Below, in pieces: positions 60,390 to 64,000 of a stretch of 64,000 nt of DNA. The notes under the pieces were generated by a model. The model saw nothing but the letters and a program-made list of their open reading frames with translations. It was not told the origin of the DNA and ran no database searches. The number at the start of each line of letters is the position of its first letter. Within the stretch, counting starts at the first letter, position 1. Origin of the DNA: Clostridia bacterium. GTDB taxonomy: Bacteria; Bacillota; Clostridia; Oscillospirales; Acutalibacteraceae. The DNA is taken from positions 1 to 64,000 of the forward strand of contig JAFXFC010000049.1 of NCBI GenBank assembly GCA_017513525.1, read 5' to 3'. Both the position numbers and the translations under genes were made by a program.

Positions 60390-61868
60390 TCAGATGATTA
60401 TGCAGATAAGACCGTTGCAGCCTTCATTGATGACTCTTTCCAAAGTCTGCTGCAATTTCATTCTCGCTTCATTCGGCATATGCATGAGCTTCGTCTTCAA
60501 GCCTTCATTTACAAGATCATCCAGAGATTTTCCGAAAATATTTGATTCCCAAATCTTTGAAGGATCATCCTGAAAACCGTCTAAAAGGTATTTTACAAGA
60601 TCTTCACTTTGTTTTTCACTGCCGACTATCGGAGCTACTTCAGTTTTTATATCAGCACGAAGCATATGTATTGACGGAGCGCTTGCTTTAAGCTTTACTC
60701 CGTAGCGACTTCCCTGCTTCATTATTTCGGGTTCCTCAAGAGATAATTCATCAATTGTCGGCATTACGATTCCGTAGCCTGTGGAATATACTTGTTCAAG
60801 TGCGGCTGCTATTTTTTCATATTTATGTTTTATTACGGAATATTCTTTCATAAGACTAAGTAAATCTGCATCGTCACGAATTTCAGTTTCGGTTAAAACC
60901 GAAAGCATACCGTAAAAAATACTGTTATCTATACCGGTATTTATATATGCGCATCCCGAGCCCAGCTGGATTACCTCGGTATCTGCAAATGAAAATGTGT
61001 CCTGTTCTGATAATGAAGCGGTAAATGCTTCAATTTCACTTACTTTAGAAATTCCTTTTCCTGAATTTTTAATTACTTCAAATATTTTCTTGTTTATTTC
61101 ACTTTCATTTCCTGCTCCTCTGATCCATGACGGTAATTTCACAACTATTCTTCTCAAAGGAAACTCATATAAAACTTTATTCAAGATGTTCCTTAATTCT
61201 TCTTCATTAAGCTTTGTGCAGTTAACGGGAATTACGGGAACACTGTATTTTTCAGAAAGCTCCTCCGCTAATTTGACAGAAGCAGAGCTGTTCGGATACA
61301 TACAGTTCAACACCACAACAAAGGGCTTATTTATTTCTCTGAGCTCACTTATAACTCTTTCTTCTGCTTCTTCATATTCTTCTCGCGGAATATCGCTGAT
61401 GCTGGCATCTGTCGTCACAACAAGACCTATGGTTGCGTGCTCGGATATAACCTTTTTAGTACCTATCTCAGCCGCCATATTAAACGGTATCTCTTCATCA
61501 AACCAAGGAGTTTTTACCATTCGGGGTTCTTCGTTTTCTATATATCCCAATGAAGAAGGCACTATATAGCCTACACAGTCCACTAATCTCACATTAAAAT
61601 CAATATTATTTTCAAGAGAGATTTTAACTCCTCTTTCGGGGATAAATTTAGGTTCTGTTGTCATTATGGTTCTGCCTGCGGCTGATTGCGGCAATTCATC
61701 TATCATTCTTTCACGGTATACATCTGCGGGCACATTCGGAATTACAAGTAGCTCACAAAACTTTTTAATAAAAGTGGACTTTCCCGATCTTACGGGTCCC
61801 ACAACTCCGATATATATATCTCCGCCTGTACGCTGTGCGATATCCTTATAAATGCTGGTGCTTGTCAT
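60390..61868 (-). CDS. spoIVA: stage IV sporulation protein A
   Basis: A 492-residue ATPase that polymerises on the forespore surface to form the spore coat base. Walker A is VGPVRSGKSTFIKKF (23-37), followed by DVYRERMIDELPQSAAGRTIMTT and VRLVDCVGYIVP. A helical middle (about 240-410) leads to the C-terminal anchor that binds SpoVM. The length matches the Bacillus protein (492). GGAGG lies 7 bases before the ATG. A sigma-E-type promoter lies upstream (61901-61929). Confidence 0.97.
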   Translation of the reverse strand: MTSTSIYKDIAQRTGGDIYIGVVGPVRSGKSTFIKKFCELLVIPNVPADVYRERMIDELPQSAAGRTIMTTEPKFIPERGVKISLENNIDFNVRLVDCVGYIVPSSLGYIENEEPRMVKTPWFDEEIPFNMAAEIGTKKVISEHATIGLVVTTDASISDIPREEYEEAEERVISELREINKPFVVVLNCMYPNSSASVKLAEELSEKYSVPVIPVNCTKLNEEELRNILNKVLYEFPLRRIVVKLPSWIRGAGNESEINKKIFEVIKNSGKGISKVSEIEAFTASLSEQDTFSFADTEVIQLGSGCAYINTGIDNSIFYGMLSVLTETEIRDDADLLSLMKEYSVIKHKYEKIAAALEQVYSTGYGIVMPTIDELSLEEPEIMKQGSRYGVKLKASAPSIHMLRADIKTEVAPIVGSEKQSEDLVKYLLDGFQDDPSKIWESNIFGKSLDDLVNEGLKTKLMHMPNEARMKLQQTLERVINEGCNGLICIII

Positions 61869-61900
61869 AAACTTTCCTCCGAATTTTCATTATTCGATAA

Positions 61901-61929
61901 TTTATATGACAGGCATTTCATTATTATTA
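61901..61929 (-). promoter_or_regulatory. sigma-E-like sporulation promoter of spoIVA
   Basis: On the minus strand TAATAAT (61923-61929) matches 6 of 7 of the sigma-E -35 (KMATATT); after 14 bases CATATAAA (61901-61908) resembles the -10 (CATACAAT). It lies 32 bases before the spoIVA start and is consistent with mother-cell expression. Confidence 0.55.
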
Positions 61930-61970
61930 CATTGATGCTAATTGATTATATTAGGATAGTCTTTCGCAAC

Positions 61971-62003
61971 AAAAAAAGAACCTCTGATTGAGGCTCTTTT
62001 TTT
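61971..62003. terminator. bidirectional terminator after the PNPOx-like gene
   Basis: AGAACCTC (61977-61984) pairs with GAGGCTCT (61990-61997) with one mismatch; runs of seven A and seven T flank it. Confidence 0.85.
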
Positions 62004-62009
62004 CTTATA

Positions 62010-62498
62010 TTACATTTTTGGCATCGGTCTGTGCTTTGCGGTAAATTCAGAAGCAGTGATTTTTATTACACTTACAATACTTACCATTTTATCGTCAAAG
62101 GTAAAATCCTTACCTGTCTGCGTTTTCATAAATACTGAAAGACCGTGCTTCTTTTCTTCGGTATCCTCAAGAATTTCTGCAACGCCTCTTCCCATAACGG
62201 AAGAATAAGAAAGTCCGTATTTACAAGCGACTTCACCCTCAAAGGGAGTTAAATCACACTCCATTTCAAAAAACACCTTCGGGTTCTTTATCATTAAATC
62301 AATCTTTCTGCCTCTTCTTGCTCCGTGAAGATAAAGTATCAGCTTACCGTCAACAAACTCATAACCGTAATTCATTGGTACTACATAAGGCTCATCACCG
62401 TCAACCAAACCTAAATGAACAATCAAGGCTTTATCAAGAATTTTTGTTATTTCGTTTATATCCGTAATCTGGCGTTCTCTTCTTGTCATTCCCTGCAT
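62010..62498 (-). CDS. pyridoxamine 5'-phosphate oxidase family flavoprotein (NimA-like)
   Basis: A 162-residue split-barrel flavin protein starting MQGMTRRERQITD, with VHLGLVDGDEPYVVPMNYGYEF, LYLHGARRGRKIDLM and MGRGVAEILEDTEEK. This is the NimA/5-nitroimidazole reductase-like branch, which usually binds FMN or F420 and has no proven role in most Clostridia. The late AKHRPMPKM end is typical. GAGAGG lies 8 bases before the start at 62498. Confidence 0.85.
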   Translation of the reverse strand: MQGMTRRERQITDINEITKILDKALIVHLGLVDGDEPYVVPMNYGYEFVDGKLILYLHGARRGRKIDLMIKNPKVFFEMECDLTPFEGEVACKYGLSYSSVMGRGVAEILEDTEEKKHGLSVFMKTQTGKDFTFDDKMVSIVSVIKITASEFTAKHRPMPKM

Positions 62499-62534
62499 TA
62501 TTTATACCTCTCTTTTTATATGATTTTTATAATA

Positions 62535-63863
62535 TCATTTGACAGTAATTGTGCCCTTCAAGTTTTCCCCACGCTTTGCGTAAGGACTATAAGCAATAAT
62601 TTTAACTTTATATTCACCGCTTTTAAGTGTTCCGATATTTATATTTTCACCGTTAACACTTGCTCGAACATAGTCGGATATAAATGTATCGGCTACCGCA
62701 ACACCTATTTTTTCGGAGGACACCGTAACTTTATAGTTTTCTGCAGGATAAAAGCCTGATGCAGAGGGAAATTTTAAGATAATGTTGCCATCATTATCTT
62801 TTTCTGCTCGTATAACTGCGTTTTTCGGAAAACTCGGTTTTGTGTCCAAAGATTTTTGTTTACTCCATGTATAGGTGCGTTTTTTATCATCAGCCAAGTT
62901 TTCAAAATAGTATTCAATATCGGAGAAGAAAGTTCGGTTTTCAATATCATAAAGCCGCATTTTTATGTTGCCGGCATTATCCACTTCAACAAGCCAGAAT
63001 CCGCCTGATTTTCCCGGAGCATCCTTATCACCGTCAATATAATTGAGATTTCCCATAAAAGCAGATAATGAACCGCAGCCGACAGCAGTAAATGAGCCCT
63101 GCCATACGGAACGGGGGTCAGAAGGTGCATAGTGTGAATGTCCCGAGAAGTCAACCACCTGCGGATATTGACTTAACACCTTACGCAGGTCTGTATCACC
63201 CCAGTTAATACTGCCGTAAACGGTAGCCAAGGGATGAGGATGCTGATAAACAAAAACAGGTCTTAAAGGATTTTCTTTCGTTGCGTTATCTAACTGTTCA
63301 CGAAGCCATAAAAGCTTTCCCTTAAACTTTTTACCGTCATTATCATAAGAAACACCGATAAAATGATAGCCGTTTATTACAACATGTGTATCAACTTCTT
63401 CACTGATATACTTTTTATATATGTCATATCCGATAGAGGCATTATAATCGCGGTAATTTATAAACTCGTGATTTCCGAGAACACATAAAAGCTTAGTTTC
63501 GTCTTTTATGTGCTTTTCGACAACGGCATTGAACATTTTATATTCAGCTTCTCCACCGCCGCCCGTAAAATCACCTGCTACAACAACAGCATCCAATCTT
63601 TTATAAGCATCGCACTTTTGTGAAAAAGCATATATATCCTCAAACAACTGCCCGAAGCGAATAGCCGCCTCTTGCTGTTCTTCGCCGTTTAAGTGAATAT
63701 CACTGCAAACAACAAAACGAAGTACCGGGGTAAAATCTTCGGGGGCATTAATCTTAGTACCCTTACCTAAGTTTTTAATATGTGACAAACTGAACAAAAC
63801 ATCTATTAATGAGGTGATACTTTTACTCATTATCTGATCGAAAGTATTCTTAAATGAATTCAT
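62535..63863 (-). CDS. metallophosphoesterase with C-terminal beta domain
   Basis: A 442-residue calcineurin-like phosphoesterase without a clear signal peptide. Metal motifs: VCSDIHLNGEE, VVAGDFTGGG, VLGNHEFIN, QHPHPLATV and SGHSHYAPSD. The C-terminal 110 residues form an Ig-like or fibronectin-like beta domain (IKFPSASGFYPAENYKVTVSS, SGEYKVKIIAYS). This fold is common in gut Firmicutes and may act on teichoic-type polymers or phospholipids. AAAGGAAA precedes the start. It lies 36 bases downstream of nothing on its strand; the 137 bases to the window edge show only a weak promoter. Confidence 0.8.
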   Translation of the reverse strand: MNSFKNTFDQIMSKSITSLIDVLFSLSHIKNLGKGTKINAPEDFTPVLRFVVCSDIHLNGEEQQEAAIRFGQLFEDIYAFSQKCDAYKRLDAVVVAGDFTGGGGEAEYKMFNAVVEKHIKDETKLLCVLGNHEFINYRDYNASIGYDIYKKYISEEVDTHVVINGYHFIGVSYDNDGKKFKGKLLWLREQLDNATKENPLRPVFVYQHPHPLATVYGSINWGDTDLRKVLSQYPQVVDFSGHSHYAPSDPRSVWQGSFTAVGCGSLSAFMGNLNYIDGDKDAPGKSGGFWLVEVDNAGNIKMRLYDIENRTFFSDIEYYFENLADDKKRTYTWSKQKSLDTKPSFPKNAVIRAEKDNDGNIILKFPSASGFYPAENYKVTVSSEKIGVAVADTFISDYVRASVNGENINIGTLKSGEYKVKIIAYSPYAKRGENLKGTITVK

Positions 63864-64000
63864 ATCTTTTTCCTTTGTACTAGCTTATAATTGATTTATG
63901 TCACTGCTTTGTAATAAAGATACAACCATCCCTACATGGGTTGAGTGGTGTCTGTGACAGTATTGATTCGATTAAAATTTAAAACATTTACTGTTCTTTA

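Noticed and set aside
63880..64000. Gene or RNA at the right edge
   Set aside because: Only AT-rich sequence with a weak CAACC/GGGTTG hairpin and a poorly spaced promoter-like pair; nothing supportable.
1..64000. CRISPR array, rRNA operon or prophage
   Set aside because: No regularly spaced repeats, rRNA words or phage structural genes were seen anywhere in the window.

Overview
The window is low-GC DNA from a spore-forming Clostridia-type member of the Bacillota, most like the gut Oscillospiraceae/Ruminococcaceae group. This rests on spoIVA (60390-61868), Rex, RNase J, a GdpP-type c-di-AMP phosphodiesterase, TepA-FtsK synteny, a Firmicutes-style 6S RNA, strong GGAGG ribosome sites and many sigma-A promoters with exactly 17-bp spacers. 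No rRNA or CRISPR array is visible. The species cannot be named from the sequence alone.

Layout. 1-1023: end of an alpha-galactosidase gene (cut by the window edge) and a CDP-alcohol phosphatidyltransferase. 1098-4902: a compact mobile element next to the 3' end of a tRNA-Leu(GAG) gene. It has nested hairpins resembling an origin of transfer, two MobC-like ribbon-helix-helix proteins, an orphan ParB, a small unknown protein and a large serine recombinase, but no relaxase. 5145-13679: a leftward operon of a divergent ParE/ParC-like topoisomerase pair, a YfhO-type membrane protein and a metallo-beta-lactamase-fold protein. 13765-22443: accessory genes for surface and glycan work (HD hydrolase, phosphoesterase, GH106-like glycosidase with an MFS permease, secreted beta-helix protein, DUF5412). 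A second, identical tRNA-Leu(GAG) follows at 22613.

22785-29119 (leftward): tepA, ftsK, ygiQ, a ComEC-like hydrolase and DUF3006. 29259-33703 (rightward): aconitase, isocitrate dehydrogenase, rex and a beta-propeller-like protein, i.e. the oxidative branch toward 2-oxoglutarate with its NADH-sensing repressor. 33937-36838 (rightward): an NCS2 uracil/xanthine permease behind a candidate attenuator, an aldose-1-epimerase family protein, DUF1292 and 6S RNA. 36900-43115 holds a peptidase, a DacA-like protein that has lost its nucleophile, a phosphoesterase, an iron alcohol dehydrogenase and a GH29 fucosidase. The fucosidase is the last gene of a GlpA-like flavoprotein operon (43128-46188).

46854-59745 is a long leftward housekeeping run: a sugar nucleotidyltransferase with a decayed phosphomannomutase domain, RNase J, GdpP, L9, DnaB, TilS, Hpt, FtsH and a lipoprotein cyclophilin, followed by a separately promoted 53-residue microprotein gene. 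The window closes with rnhA, spoIVA (with a sigma-E-like promoter), a NimA/PNPOx-type flavoprotein and another phosphoesterase.

The items most worth follow-up are the relaxase-less mobilizable element, the stand-alone microprotein gene at 46854-47015, the candidate attenuator at 33820-33890, and three divergent or degenerate enzymes (DacA-like, PMM domain, ParC/ParE-like). All functional calls are from reading the sequence; no database search was run.
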